A stretch of DNA of 64,000 nucleotides, taken from assembly GCF_023072595.1 (NCBI RefSeq), contig NZ_JALLGK010000004.1, positions 62,001-126,000 of the forward strand, in the 5' to 3' direction. Position 1 is the stretch's first letter, and each line of letters opens with the position of its first letter. Under the pieces are notes generated by a model. The model was not told the DNA's origin, did no database searches, and worked only from the letters and a program-made list of their open reading frames with translations. Origin of the DNA: Streptomyces sp. XM4193. GTDB taxonomy: Bacteria; Actinomycetota; Actinomycetes; Streptomycetales; Streptomycetaceae. The position numbers and the translations under genes are program-made. Positions 9,952 to 20,619 of the stretch are shown here, one piece after another.

Positions 9952-9967
9952 GCCGTGTTTTCCCTAG
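9952..9967 (-). promoter_or_regulatory. PAS-LuxR (PimM-type) operator half-site upstream of fscA
   Basis: Read on the minus strand this 16-mer matches 12 of 16 positions of the published consensus CTVGGGAWWTCCCBAG. The first nine positions, CTAGGGAAA, are perfect. It lies 63 bp upstream of the fscA start, a position suited to an activator. Assignment rests on the consensus as I remember it. Confidence 0.5.
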
Positions 9968-10063
9968 AGATGCCCGGGGAAGCGGCGCGGAGCGGCCGGG
10001 CGGGGAACGGGGGCGGGTCCGGCGACCGCCTCCGGCCGCCGGACCGCACCGCGGCAACGGGCC

Positions 10064-12187
<2,124 letters not shown>

Positions 12188-12389
12188 GGTGTCCTAGTCC
12201 AGGAGACGCGTGAGCGGAAAGTGACGTGGGAGGCGACGGACGGGGGTGCCGTCCGGCCGCGGGCGGTTCTCCTGCCGCGCGGCGGCCACGGCCGAGCCGG
12301 ACGTGCTCGGGCACGGCGCCGGTCGGTGTGCTTCGGTCACGGCTCCAGCGCCTGCCCGGGAGGCGGCCCGTACCCCCCGGGCCGGACGC

Positions 12390-13148
12390 TCAGGAGGCCG
12401 GGGCCAGGGCGCGGGCGATCTCGGCCTGGACCGCGGCGAGATGCTGGACGAGGAAGAAGTGGCCGCCCGCGTAGGTCCGCAGTTGGTACCCGCCCGTGGT
12501 GTGGTCCTTCCAGCGCTCGGCCTCCTCGACGGTGGTGAGCGGGTCGGCGTCGCCGGTCAGAACGGTGAGGTCGCACGCCACACGGCGGTCGGCGGGGCAG
12601 GAGTACGTCTCGATGGCGCGGTAGTCGCCGCGCAGCGCGGGCAGCGCCATCCGCAGGATCTCCTCGTCGCCGAGGACACCGGCGGCGGTGCCGTTGAGAC
12701 GCTTCATCTCGGCCACGATGCCGTCGTCGTCGCGCAGATGGACCTCCTCGGAGCGGGTGGTCGACGGGGCGCGGCGACCGGAGGCGATGACCTCGCGGGG
12801 GCCGGCGCCCTTCTGCTCCATCCGCCACGCCGTCTCGAACGCGAGGGCGGCGCCCATGCTGTGCCCGAAGAAGACGGTGGGCCGGTCGTCCAGCGCGAGC
12901 AGCTGCTCGGTGATCTGGTCGGCGAGGGTGCCCAGGTCCGCCACACAGGGTTCCTTGCGTCGGTCCTGGCGGCCGGGGTACTGGAGCGAGATCACCTCGG
13001 CGGTCGGCGCGAACCGCGCCGAGACCGGGTGGTAGAAGCTGGCGGAACCGCCGGCGTGCGGGAAGCAGACCAGCCGGACGGCGTCGGCGTCGGCCGGGTG
13101 GTAGCGCCGCAGCCAGCGGGCCGCGATCTCGTCAGCAGCGGTGGTCAC
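12390..13148 (-). CDS. fscTE: Type II thioesterase of the polyene cluster
   Basis: A 252-residue alpha/beta hydrolase with an RLVCFPHAGGSASFY oxyanion segment, nucleophile elbow GHSMG (Ser97) and a late GGHFFL His region. This is the pattern of type II (editing) thioesterases that free stalled acyl groups from PKS carrier domains. The start is GTG 13148 with AAGGGA upstream. It follows the ferredoxin gene by 64 bp on the same strand. The 202-bp gap to pabAB contains no gene and no operator match I can see. Confidence 0.93.
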   Translation of the reverse strand: MTTAADEIAARWLRRYHPADADAVRLVCFPHAGGSASFYHPVSARFAPTAEVISLQYPGRQDRRKEPCVADLGTLADQITEQLLALDDRPTVFFGHSMGAALAFETAWRMEQKGAGPREVIASGRRAPSTTRSEEVHLRDDDGIVAEMKRLNGTAAGVLGDEEILRMALPALRGDYRAIETYSCPADRRVACDLTVLTGDADPLTTVEEAERWKDHTTGGYQLRTYAGGHFFLVQHLAAVQAEIARALAPAS

Positions 13149-13212
13149 GGTGTGTGTCCCTTCAGTGGTTCGCGCCGGCGGGAGCCCGCCGGCCGGGGGT
13201 CGGGCAGCGGTG

Positions 13213-13407
13213 TCAGTCCTCGTGGACGGTGATCGAGCGGGACGGGCACAGGTCGCCCGCCGCGCGGACCGCGTCCCGGTCCTGGCTGTCGGGACCCTCC
13301 GTCATCAGGACGACGACACCGTCGTCGTCCTGATCGAAGACGTCGGGCGCGTTCAGCACGCACTGGCCCGCTCCGACGCACTGGTCCCTGTCGACGGTGA
13401 CACGCAT
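13213..13407 (-). CDS. fscFE: 3Fe-4S ferredoxin, electron donor to the P450
   Basis: A small acidic protein of 64 residues. Cys10, Cys16 and Cys54 (CVGAGQC ... CPS) form the three-cysteine pattern of Streptomyces [3Fe-4S] ferredoxins, in which the remaining ligand position is not Cys. ATG 13407 has GAGGAG 9 nt upstream. It sits 76 bp after the P450 gene on the same strand, and such pairs normally form one electron-transfer unit; a reductase would come from elsewhere in the genome. Confidence 0.94.
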   Translation of the reverse strand: MRVTVDRDQCVGAGQCVLNAPDVFDQDDDGVVVLMTEGPDSQDRDAVRAAGDLCPSRSITVHED

Positions 13408-13483
13408 GATCGTTGGCTCCTCAAGGTGGGATGGAGGTGTCCTGGTGGGGCCGGGACCGTCCGGCCCCACCGGGTGCCGGTGG

Positions 13484-14665
13484 CTACCAGCGCACCGGCA
13501 GCTCGTGCAGGCCGAACAGAATCCCGTCGTACTTGAACGCCAACTCGTCCATCGGAACGGCCAGTTCCAGGGTCGGGATCCGATCGAACAGCCTGCGGTA
13601 GGCGATCTCCATCTCGATCCGGACCAGGTTCTGTCCGAGGCACTGGTGGACGCCGTACCCGAACGCGATGTGCCGACGCTCGGTGCGCTCCGGGTTGAAG
13701 GCGTGCGGACAGCCGAAGGCCTCGGTGTCGTGGTTGGCGGCGGCGATCAGCGGGACGATGCCCTCGCCCTTGCGGATCTGCTGTCCGGCGATCTCCACGT
13801 CGTCGACGGCGACGCGCAGCGCGACCATGTCGGCCACCGAGTGCAGCCGCAGCAATTCCTCCACGACCCGGTCGCTGCCGATCCACTCCGGGTTGGACAA
13901 CAGCGTCACCACTCCGAGGCCGATGTTGTTCGCGGTGGTCTCGTGCCCGGCGATCAGCAGGAGCAGCAGGACGCCGGAGAGTTCCTCGTGGCTGAGCTGG
14001 CCCGTCGACAGCAGCCGGCTGATCAGATCGTCGCCGCGCCACTTGTCCTTGATGGCGATGAGGCGGTTGATGTAGCGAAGCAACTCGCGGGTGGCGACGG
14101 CGCGTTGCTCGTCGGTCGAGGTGCGGATGGCGACCAGCGTGCGGGTGCGCGACTCGAAGAAGTCGCGGTCGGCGGAGGGCACTCCGAGCAGCGAGGAGAT
14201 GACCAGGGACGGCACCGGCAGCGCGAAGTCCTCCACGAGGTCGGCGGTGTTGCCGCCGGCCAGCATGGCGTCGATGCGCTCGTCGACGGTCCGCTCCACG
14301 GCGGGCCGCAGCTCGCGCACCCGGCGCACGGTGAACTCGGGGATGAGTACCTTTCGGAACCGGTCGTGCTCCGGGGAGTCCAGCCCCACGAACCATCCGG
14401 GGATCTGGTCCTGCTTGGGGACGCCCATCGTCGCGCCGACGTTGGGGAACCCCTCGTTGTCGGGGTTGGCACTGATCCTGGGGTGGGTGAGCACCGCGCG
14501 CACGTCCTCGTGCCGGGTGACCAGCCAGATCGGCACGCCGTTCGGCAGATAGGACCTGACCAGGCCGCTCTGTCCGCGGTGGGAGGCGTACTGGGACAGC
14601 GGCAGCGGTTCCTCGGGCGTGCGCAACGGGAAGTCGACCACCGTGGGGCCGGGACTGGTCGTCAT
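13484..14665 (-). CDS. fscP: Cytochrome P450, polyene macrolide methyl-to-carboxyl oxidase
   Basis: A 393-residue class I bacterial P450. It shows the I-helix LLLIAGHETTANN, the K-helix ExxR as EELLR, and the heme-binding loop FGYGVHQCLG with Cys342. Its place beside the ferredoxin and mycosamine genes matches FscP/AmphN/NysN, which oxidise the exocyclic methyl branch of the macrolactone to a carboxyl group. The other polyene P450 (the hydroxylase FscO) is not in this window. ATG 14665 has AAGGAG 5-6 nt upstream. Confidence 0.93.
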   Translation of the reverse strand: MTTSPGPTVVDFPLRTPEEPLPLSQYASHRGQSGLVRSYLPNGVPIWLVTRHEDVRAVLTHPRISANPDNEGFPNVGATMGVPKQDQIPGWFVGLDSPEHDRFRKVLIPEFTVRRVRELRPAVERTVDERIDAMLAGGNTADLVEDFALPVPSLVISSLLGVPSADRDFFESRTRTLVAIRTSTDEQRAVATRELLRYINRLIAIKDKWRGDDLISRLLSTGQLSHEELSGVLLLLLIAGHETTANNIGLGVVTLLSNPEWIGSDRVVEELLRLHSVADMVALRVAVDDVEIAGQQIRKGEGIVPLIAAANHDTEAFGCPHAFNPERTERRHIAFGYGVHQCLGQNLVRIEMEIAYRRLFDRIPTLELAVPMDELAFKYDGILFGLHELPVRW

Positions 14666-14753
14666 GTCCGCTCCTTGTTTCTCGTCCCGCCCTGGGCGGG
14701 TCTCGTGCTGTGGTCGGCGGACCGGGCCCGGTCGGGCCCGGCGGGCGGGTACG

Positions 14754-14775
14754 GGGGCCCGCAGCGGCGGGCCCC
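14754..14775 (-). terminator. Hairpin just after the aminotransferase gene
   Basis: A perfect 9-bp GC stem (14754-14762 with 14767-14775) with a 4-nt loop lies 2 bp past the aminotransferase stop on the minus strand. Another GC-rich inverted repeat follows near 14722-14741. There is no U-tract, so it may only attenuate transcription towards the P450. Confidence 0.45.
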
Positions 14776-14777
14776 GG

Positions 14778-15836
14778 TCAGCCCCCGGTGTAGAACTCCC
14801 GGACGGCGCCGGTGATGTACTCCTGGTCGGCTGCGGTCAGTCCGGTGTGCGTGGGCAGGTAGAGGCCGTCCTCGCTGAACCGGTGGGCGTTGAGGGTCGG
14901 CCACACCGGGTCGAGGTAGCCGGGCTGGCGGCTCATCGGCTTGAAGAACAGCCGGGTCTCCACACCGCGCGCGTCGAGATGGGCGCGGAGCTCCTCCCGA
15001 CGCTCGGCGCGCAGGTCGTACATCCACAGCACGTCGCGGGCCGGCATCAGCGTGATGCCGGGGATGTCCTTCAGGCCCGCGTCGTAGCGGGCCTCGATCT
15101 CCCGGCGGGTGGCGAGGATCTCGTCGAGCCGTTCGACCTGGGCCAGGGCGACGGCGCCCTGCATGGCCGTCATCCTGAAGTTGTAGGCCAGTTTCTTGTG
15201 TAGAAAGCTGTGGTCCCGCGTGAAGGCCATCGCCCGCAGATGCGCCATCTGCTGTGCCAGGCGCGGGTCCTCGGTGAGACAGACACCGCCCTCGCCGGCC
15301 GTGATGATCTTGTTGGCGAAGAGTGAGAAGCACGCGATGTCACCCACCGGACGCACCCCGTGTGCTTCCGCCGAGTCCTCCACCACACGCAGGTTGTACT
15401 GGTGCGCGAGGTCCATCACCGCGTCCATGTCGCAGCGCCGGCCGTAGATGTGCACCGGCATGATCGCCCGGGTGCGCGGGGTGATCTTCTCCTCGATCCG
15501 GGCGACGTCGATGTTCAGATCGTCACCGCAGTCCACGAAGACCGGGGTGGCGCCGGTGTAGGTGACGGCCCAGGCGGACGCCACCATGGTGAACTCCGGC
15601 ACGATCACCTCGTCGCCCGGTCCGATGCCCAGCGCGCGCAGCGCGAGGGTGAGGGCGGAGGTGCCGGAGGAGCAGGCGACCCCGTGGGCGACGCCGTTCC
15701 ACCGGGCGAAGGCTTCCTCGAACCGCTGGACGTACGGGCCCTGGGAGGAGATCCAGCCGCTGGACACGGCGTCGGTGACGTACTCCAGTTCCCGGCCGTC
15801 CAGATTCGGCCGGGAGACGGGGTGGGTGAAGGCCAT
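14778..15836 (-). CDS. fscMII: Sugar aminotransferase for mycosamine (DegT/DnrJ/EryC1 family)
   Basis: A 352-residue PLP enzyme of the sugar aminotransferase fold. The Schiff-base lysine is Lys176 in LFANKIITAGEGG. GTSALTLAL binds the phosphate, and VEDSAEAHG carries the Asp that contacts the pyridine nitrogen. In polyene pathways the orthologue (FscMII, AmphDII, NysDII) aminates GDP-3-keto-6-deoxymannose to GDP-mycosamine. ATG 15836 has GAGGA close upstream. It lies 59 bp after the glycosyltransferase gene that uses its product. Confidence 0.94.
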   Translation of the reverse strand: MAFTHPVSRPNLDGRELEYVTDAVSSGWISSQGPYVQRFEEAFARWNGVAHGVACSSGTSALTLALRALGIGPGDEVIVPEFTMVASAWAVTYTGATPVFVDCGDDLNIDVARIEEKITPRTRAIMPVHIYGRRCDMDAVMDLAHQYNLRVVEDSAEAHGVRPVGDIACFSLFANKIITAGEGGVCLTEDPRLAQQMAHLRAMAFTRDHSFLHKKLAYNFRMTAMQGAVALAQVERLDEILATRREIEARYDAGLKDIPGITLMPARDVLWMYDLRAERREELRAHLDARGVETRLFFKPMSRQPGYLDPVWPTLNAHRFSEDGLYLPTHTGLTAADQEYITGAVREFYTGG

Positions 15837-15895
15837 GAAGTCCTCGCTGCTGTCGCTTGGCTGACGCGGAGTGGGGGCGGGCGGGGGCGGGATGC

Positions 15896-17272
15896 TCACG
15901 CCGAGGGGAGCAGGCCGACCACGAGGTCGGCGGCGGTCTTGCGCCCGCCGGCCGCCTTCTGGAGGGCGCCGAGCCGCTCGGCCCGCTCGCGGAACGACGG
16001 TTCGGTGGTGACGCGGGTGAGCTTGTCGACCACGTCGTCGGGGTCGACGGTGTGCGGCTTGTCCAGGGTCAGGCTGATGCCGAAGTCCCGGCCGCGGACT
16101 GCCTGGTCGAAGCAGTCCACCCACAGCGGGCGCACCACCTGGGGCTTACCGAAGTAGACGCCCTCGTGGTAGGCGTTGCCGCCGCCGTGCGAGAAGAACG
16201 CGGAGACCTTCGGGTGGGCGAGTACGTCCAGCTGCGAGGGAACCCAGCTCTCCACCCGCAGATTCGAGGGCAGCGACTCGGCGGGCGGCAGCAGATGCTG
16301 CTGTTCGGAGGGGAGCTTCCACAGGAACTGGTGGGTGTCCGCCATCCGGCGGGCCACCTCCACCAGGGACCCGACCTCCTCGCGGGTGAGCCGGGTGATG
16401 GTCCCGAACCCCATGTAGACCACCGAGGACTGCCGGTCGAGCCAGTCGGACACCTCGTTGTCGTCCGGCGCCTCGGGCAGCGGCGGCAGCAGAGCGCCCA
16501 CCAGGTTCACCTTCTCCGGGATCTCGAAGGCGTAGTCCAGCTCCGCGACTGAGGAGCAGACCACGGCGGCAGCCCGGTCGACGCGGGTCATCGCATTGGG
16601 CGGGGCGATACCGAGTTCCTTGCGGATCGCCGCGTCCTCGCGCAGCACCTTGCCCATGTCCGGGTTCAGGAACATGCCCAGCGTGCGCCATTTGAACAGG
16701 GCGTTGTCCAGCTTCTGACGTGCCGACATCCGTTGCGGCAGCCCGGAGTTCGGGACCGGGAAACCCTTTGGCGTGTACGAGGCGCCGAACGGGTTGTGCG
16801 ACGTCAGGACGTTGCTGGGCACGAACGGAACGTTGAGCACGTACGGGATGTTCCGGGCCAGGGCCAGATCGACGGCGAAACCGGCCACGCAGTCGACGAC
16901 CAGCAGCGCCGGCTGCACCTCGTCCACGACCTTCTCCAACTCCCGGTACTTGCGGGCCTGAAGCGCGGGCTTGTACGACTGCCGGACCACCGCGCGGTGC
17001 GCCTTGAACCGGGAGGACTGGGTGACCTCGCGGTACACGTCGTCGTCCCAGGTCACCGCGGACAGCTCGGACACCACCTCGCCCAGCGAGGCGAACGAGA
17101 CCGGCGACGCGTCGCCCAGCGCCTCCACGTCGCCGCGCCGGTGCTCGTCGGTGGCGAACCACAGATCGGGTACGCCCCGTCGGGCCAGCTCGCCCGCGAG
17201 CACCAGCAGCGGGTTGAGCAGCCCGCTCTCGGGGAGGCTGACGAAGAGGATCGGCCGGGCGGCGGAGGTCAT
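15896..17272 (-). CDS. fscMI: Polyene mycosaminyltransferase (GT1-type glycosyltransferase)
   Basis: A 458-residue GT-B fold enzyme. The N-terminal acceptor half starts ILFVSLPESGLLNPLLVLA. The C-terminal half has the nucleotide-sugar loop VYMGFGTITR and the donor motif FFSHGGGNAYHEGVYFGKP. It matches FscMI/AmphDI/NysDI, which attach mycosamine from the GDP sugar to the macrolactone. ATG 17272 has AAGGG about 10 nt upstream, a weak site. It is divergent from the LAL regulator at 17599; the 326-bp gap holds a strong PAS-LuxR operator candidate. Confidence 0.94.
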   Translation of the reverse strand: MTSAARPILFVSLPESGLLNPLLVLAGELARRGVPDLWFATDEHRRGDVEALGDASPVSFASLGEVVSELSAVTWDDDVYREVTQSSRFKAHRAVVRQSYKPALQARKYRELEKVVDEVQPALLVVDCVAGFAVDLALARNIPYVLNVPFVPSNVLTSHNPFGASYTPKGFPVPNSGLPQRMSARQKLDNALFKWRTLGMFLNPDMGKVLREDAAIRKELGIAPPNAMTRVDRAAAVVCSSVAELDYAFEIPEKVNLVGALLPPLPEAPDDNEVSDWLDRQSSVVYMGFGTITRLTREEVGSLVEVARRMADTHQFLWKLPSEQQHLLPPAESLPSNLRVESWVPSQLDVLAHPKVSAFFSHGGGNAYHEGVYFGKPQVVRPLWVDCFDQAVRGRDFGISLTLDKPHTVDPDDVVDKLTRVTTEPSFRERAERLGALQKAAGGRKTAADLVVGLLPSA

Positions 17273-17420
17273 GGAGGGAACGCCCTTTCGCGAAGTGACT
17301 GCCGGTGGTCGCCGCGGTCCGCCGGTCACCTGGGAACGGGCGCGGAAGTCGTGCGGGGCGCCGGCCGGGTTCGGACACGGGCGTTGCCCACCGCACTCTC
17401 ACTTGATCTCATGGCGGCGA

Positions 17421-17436
17421 CCGGGGAAATCCTTAG
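17421..17436. promoter_or_regulatory. PAS-LuxR (PimM-type) operator in the divergent fscMI/LAL-regulator region
   Basis: CCGGGGAAATCCTTAG matches 14 of 16 positions of the palindromic consensus CTVGGGAWWTCCCBAG reported for PimM-class PAS-LuxR activators. It lies 149 bp from the glycosyltransferase start and 163 bp from the regulator start, so it could serve either promoter. The cognate protein is probably the PAS-LuxR product encoded at 27038-27727. Confidence 0.7.
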
Positions 17437-17598
17437 ACTTCTGCTCCGGCGCCTCCCGAGGGCCTCGGAGTGTGCGTAGATGAGGTTCCGGCAGGGCATG
17501 TGCGCCTGATGGCCGGTGATCACCGCCGGCGGCGGGACTGCCCGCGCCACGGTCACCGGCCGCCGTGCCGGGCCGTGTCGAGGCGCGAGGGAGAGCAA

Positions 17599-20487
17599 GT
17601 GAGCGATCGGGCCAGTGCCGTCACCTCCGTACCGTCCCTGGTCGGACGGGCCGGTCAGCTGGAGTCCCTGGCCCGGCACGCCGCCGCCGCGCGCGCGGGT
17701 CGACCCCGACTGGTACTCGTGGACGGACCGGCCGGCGTGGGCAGGACCGCGCTGCTGCAGGCCGCCGCCGACGGCCCCTTCGCAGGCATGACCGTCCTGT
17801 ACGGCGGCTGCCGCGCCGCCGAGGCCGCCACCGACTACAGCGGAGTCCGCGCACTGTACGGCCGACTCGGACTGACCAGCCGCAAGGGCCGCACCTCACC
17901 GCTCCTGGACGGCGGCGCCCGGCGCGCGCTCGCCGCCCTCGTCACCGACCCCGAGGACCCCGACCACCCCGGCGCCGCGCCCGACACCTTCTCGGTCCTC
18001 CAGGGCCTGTACCGACTCGCCGTCAACCTCATGGCCTCGGGCCCCCTGGTCCTGGTCCTGGACGACGCGCACTGGTGCGACGAACGCTCGCTGCACTGGC
18101 TGGACTTTCTGCTGCGCCGGGCCGACGGACTGCCGCTCCTGGTGGTGGCCGCCCACCGCACGGAGGCCGGAGCCGCGGGCCCCGAAGCCCTCGCCGGCCT
18201 GGCCGCCCACCATCTGCCGGAATCGCTGCGCCTGGGCCCGCTGGACGCCTCGGAGGTGGCCGAGCTGACCGCCGGGCACCTTCCCGGGGACCGGCCCGAG
18301 CCGGCGTTCGTGGGTCGGCTGGTCTCCGTCACCGGCGGCAACCCGCTGGCGGTCGTACGGCTGCTGGGCGAACTGCGCTCCGCCGGCCTGGGCCCCGACG
18401 AGGAGGGCGCCCGGCACATCACCGAGGCCGCTGGACAGGTCGTCGCCACCACCGTGCACGGGGTGCTCGCCGGCCGGCCCGGCTGGGTGCGCGAGGTGCT
18501 GCTCGCACTGGCCGTCCTCGGCGCCGAGGACACCGCCCACCTCGCCGCCCTCGCCGGACTCTCCACTCTGCACGTCGAGGAGGGCGTGGAGATCCTCGGA
18601 CGGGCGGGGCTGGTCCGGATGGGCCGCCGCGAACCCGTCCACGAGCTGGTGCGCGCCGCCGTGCTCGACCAGCTCGACGCCGCCGGGGCGGCCCGGCTGC
18701 GGCTGCGGGCCGCCCGGCTGCTCAGCGACATCGGGCGTTGCCCCGAGGAGACCGCCGTCCAGCTCCTCGCGGTGCCCGGACCCGGCGACGCCTGGGCCAC
18801 CTCCGTACTGCGAGCCGCTGCCGCCCGGGCCGAGCAGCGCGGCGCCGCCGAGGCCGCCGCCCGCTACCTGGAACGGGTGCGGGAGGCGGACCCGGACGAC
18901 CCGGATGTGCCGGCCCGGCTCGGAAAGGCCCTCGCCGAGACCGATCCGAAGCGCGCGGTCGGTCTGCTGCAGGAGGCGCACGCCCGCACCACCGATGTCC
19001 GCGCCCGCGCCGCGACGGCGGTCCGGCTCGCCCTCACCTGCCTCAGCGTCCAGCGGTCCCCGGACGGGGCCCGGGTCCTGACCCGGGCGCTGGCGGACCT
19101 CGACAGGGAACTGGGAAGCGATCCCGAGCCCGCCGACCGCGAACTGCGCACCCTCGCCGAGTCCGCCCTGTTGATCGTCGGCGCCGACGAGAAGTCGACC
19201 CTCCCGGACGTTCTGCGCCGCACCGCGGGCCTCGCCCCGCCGCCCGGGGACACCCCCGCCCAGCGCCAGCAGCTCGCCATGCTCGGCGTGCTCGCCGCAG
19301 TCGACGGCCGCCATCCCGCCGCCGAGAGCGTGCGCAGGGCGCGCCGCGCGGTGCGCGCGCCCGGTGTCCCGCTCGGCCCGTCGTCGCTGCTGCCCGCCTC
19401 GCTCGCTCTCTCGCTCGCGGACGAGAACCGCGCCGCCGACGCCGCGGTGGAGACAGTGCTGCGCGGCAGCCGGGACACCGCCGCGGTGCGGACGTACGGG
19501 CTCGCCCTCGCCACCCGCTCGCTGTACCGCCTGGAGAACGGCGCGGTCGCCGACGCGCTGGCGGACGCCCAGAGCTCGCTGGAGATCCTCGGGGAGGACC
19601 GCGGGGACGACAGCGCGGTCAGGCCGTACACCGCGTACGCGGCAGCCCTCGCCGAACGCGGCGAGGCGGCACGGGCCGAGGATTCCCTCGTCGCCGTCAG
19701 ACGGCCCCGGCTGGAGCGCTTCGTCTGGGAGTACCACTGGTACCTGATGGCACGTGGCCGGGTCCGGGCGGTCGCCGGCGATCCCGAAGGGGCGCTGGAG
19801 GCGTACCGCACCTGCGGCGACTCGCTGGACGCGGCGGGGCTGCGCAATCCGGTCTTCGCCCCCTGGTGGCTGGAGGCGGCCTGTCTGCTGGGCGGGCTCG
19901 GACGAGTCGCGGAGGCCCGCGAAGCCGCCGCCCACGGCGCGCCGTTGGCCGAGCGGTGGGGGACTCCGCGCGCCCTCGGGTACGCCGCCCTGGCCCGCGG
20001 CGCCGCCACGCCGGGCCCGGCCGGAATGGCGCTGCTGCGCGAGGCGGTCGCCCTGCTGGAGGGTTCGCCGGCGCGGGCCCAGCACGCGCGGGCGCTGCTG
20101 CTGCTCGGGCGGGCGACGCTGGCGGGCGGGTCGGTGCGGGAGGCGCGGGGTCATCTGCGGGAAGCGGTCGCACTGGCCCGGCGCGGCGGCTGCGTGGCAC
20201 TTGCAAGGGAGGCAAGGGAGGACCTGGTCGAGGCGGGCGGCCGGATGCGGGAGATCACCGCGTCACCGCTGGACATGCTGACGGGCACCGAGCGCACGGT
20301 GGCCGGGCTGGTCGCCTCCGGAGCCGGCAACCGCGAGGTCGCCGAGTCCCTCTTCGTCACCGTACGCACGGTGGAGCTCCATCTGACCAGCGTCTACCGC
20401 AAGTTGGGCGTCGGCCGGCGCCGCGATCTGACGGAGACACTGCGCGCGGGCGGGCCGCCACCCGTTCTCTCCCGGGTGAGCGGCTGA
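17599..20487 (+). CDS. fscRIV: Large ATP-binding LuxR-family (LAL-type) pathway regulator
   Basis: A 962-residue regulator. An N-terminal AAA/NACHT-like module has GPAGVGRT (43-50; canonical Walker A Lys replaced by Arg) and Walker B LVLVLDDAHW. A long helical TPR-like middle follows, then a C-terminal LuxR helix-turn-helix (last ~65 residues, with ASGAGNREVAESLFVTVRTV). GTG 17599 is chosen because GGGAG sits 5 nt upstream and conserved sequence starts there; the frame is open back to 17470. I noticed no TTA codon by eye. It is the first of three LAL genes on the plus strand and divergent from fscMI. The symbol is given by cluster position relative to FR-008, not by sequence comparison. Confidence 0.9.
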   Translation: MSDRASAVTSVPSLVGRAGQLESLARHAAAARAGRPRLVLVDGPAGVGRTALLQAAADGPFAGMTVLYGGCRAAEAATDYSGVRALYGRLGLTSRKGRTSPLLDGGARRALAALVTDPEDPDHPGAAPDTFSVLQGLYRLAVNLMASGPLVLVLDDAHWCDERSLHWLDFLLRRADGLPLLVVAAHRTEAGAAGPEALAGLAAHHLPESLRLGPLDASEVAELTAGHLPGDRPEPAFVGRLVSVTGGNPLAVVRLLGELRSAGLGPDEEGARHITEAAGQVVATTVHGVLAGRPGWVREVLLALAVLGAEDTAHLAALAGLSTLHVEEGVEILGRAGLVRMGRREPVHELVRAAVLDQLDAAGAARLRLRAARLLSDIGRCPEETAVQLLAVPGPGDAWATSVLRAAAARAEQRGAAEAAARYLERVREADPDDPDVPARLGKALAETDPKRAVGLLQEAHARTTDVRARAATAVRLALTCLSVQRSPDGARVLTRALADLDRELGSDPEPADRELRTLAESALLIVGADEKSTLPDVLRRTAGLAPPPGDTPAQRQQLAMLGVLAAVDGRHPAAESVRRARRAVRAPGVPLGPSSLLPASLALSLADENRAADAAVETVLRGSRDTAAVRTYGLALATRSLYRLENGAVADALADAQSSLEILGEDRGDDSAVRPYTAYAAALAERGEAARAEDSLVAVRRPRLERFVWEYHWYLMARGRVRAVAGDPEGALEAYRTCGDSLDAAGLRNPVFAPWWLEAACLLGGLGRVAEAREAAAHGAPLAERWGTPRALGYAALARGAATPGPAGMALLREAVALLEGSPARAQHARALLLLGRATLAGGSVREARGHLREAVALARRGGCVALAREAREDLVEAGGRMREITASPLDMLTGTERTVAGLVASGAGNREVAESLFVTVRTVELHLTSVYRKLGVGRRRDLTETLRAGGPPPVLSRVSG

Positions 20488-20490
20488 TCC

Positions 20491-20550
20491 GCGGAACTCC
20501 GGAGAACTCCGGGGAACTCCGCGGAACTCCGGGGAACTACGGAGAACACG
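20491..20550. repeat. 10-bp tandem repeat, six units, between LAL regulators
   Basis: Six exact-phase 10-bp units (starts 20491, 20501, ... 20541) follow the consensus GSGGAACTCC, beginning 3 bp after the upstream stop codon. Units 5 and 6 diverge (GGGGAACTAC, GGAGAACACG). The 10-bp period puts each copy on about the same face of the helix. GGGGAACTCC resembles the core of the PAS-LuxR operator, and CCGGAGAACTCCGG within the array is self-complementary. Confidence 0.85.
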
Positions 20551-20619
20551 GCGCGTCGACGAGAAGAAGATCGCGTTGCACGGGGCAACCCTGTTCCCAT
20601 GCGTAGCTAAGATAATCAG

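Noticed and set aside
20491..20550. Possible rho-independent terminator instead of a repeat array
   Set aside because: Short self-complementary stretches exist but no single strong stem or T-run; the regular 10-bp phase is the dominant feature.
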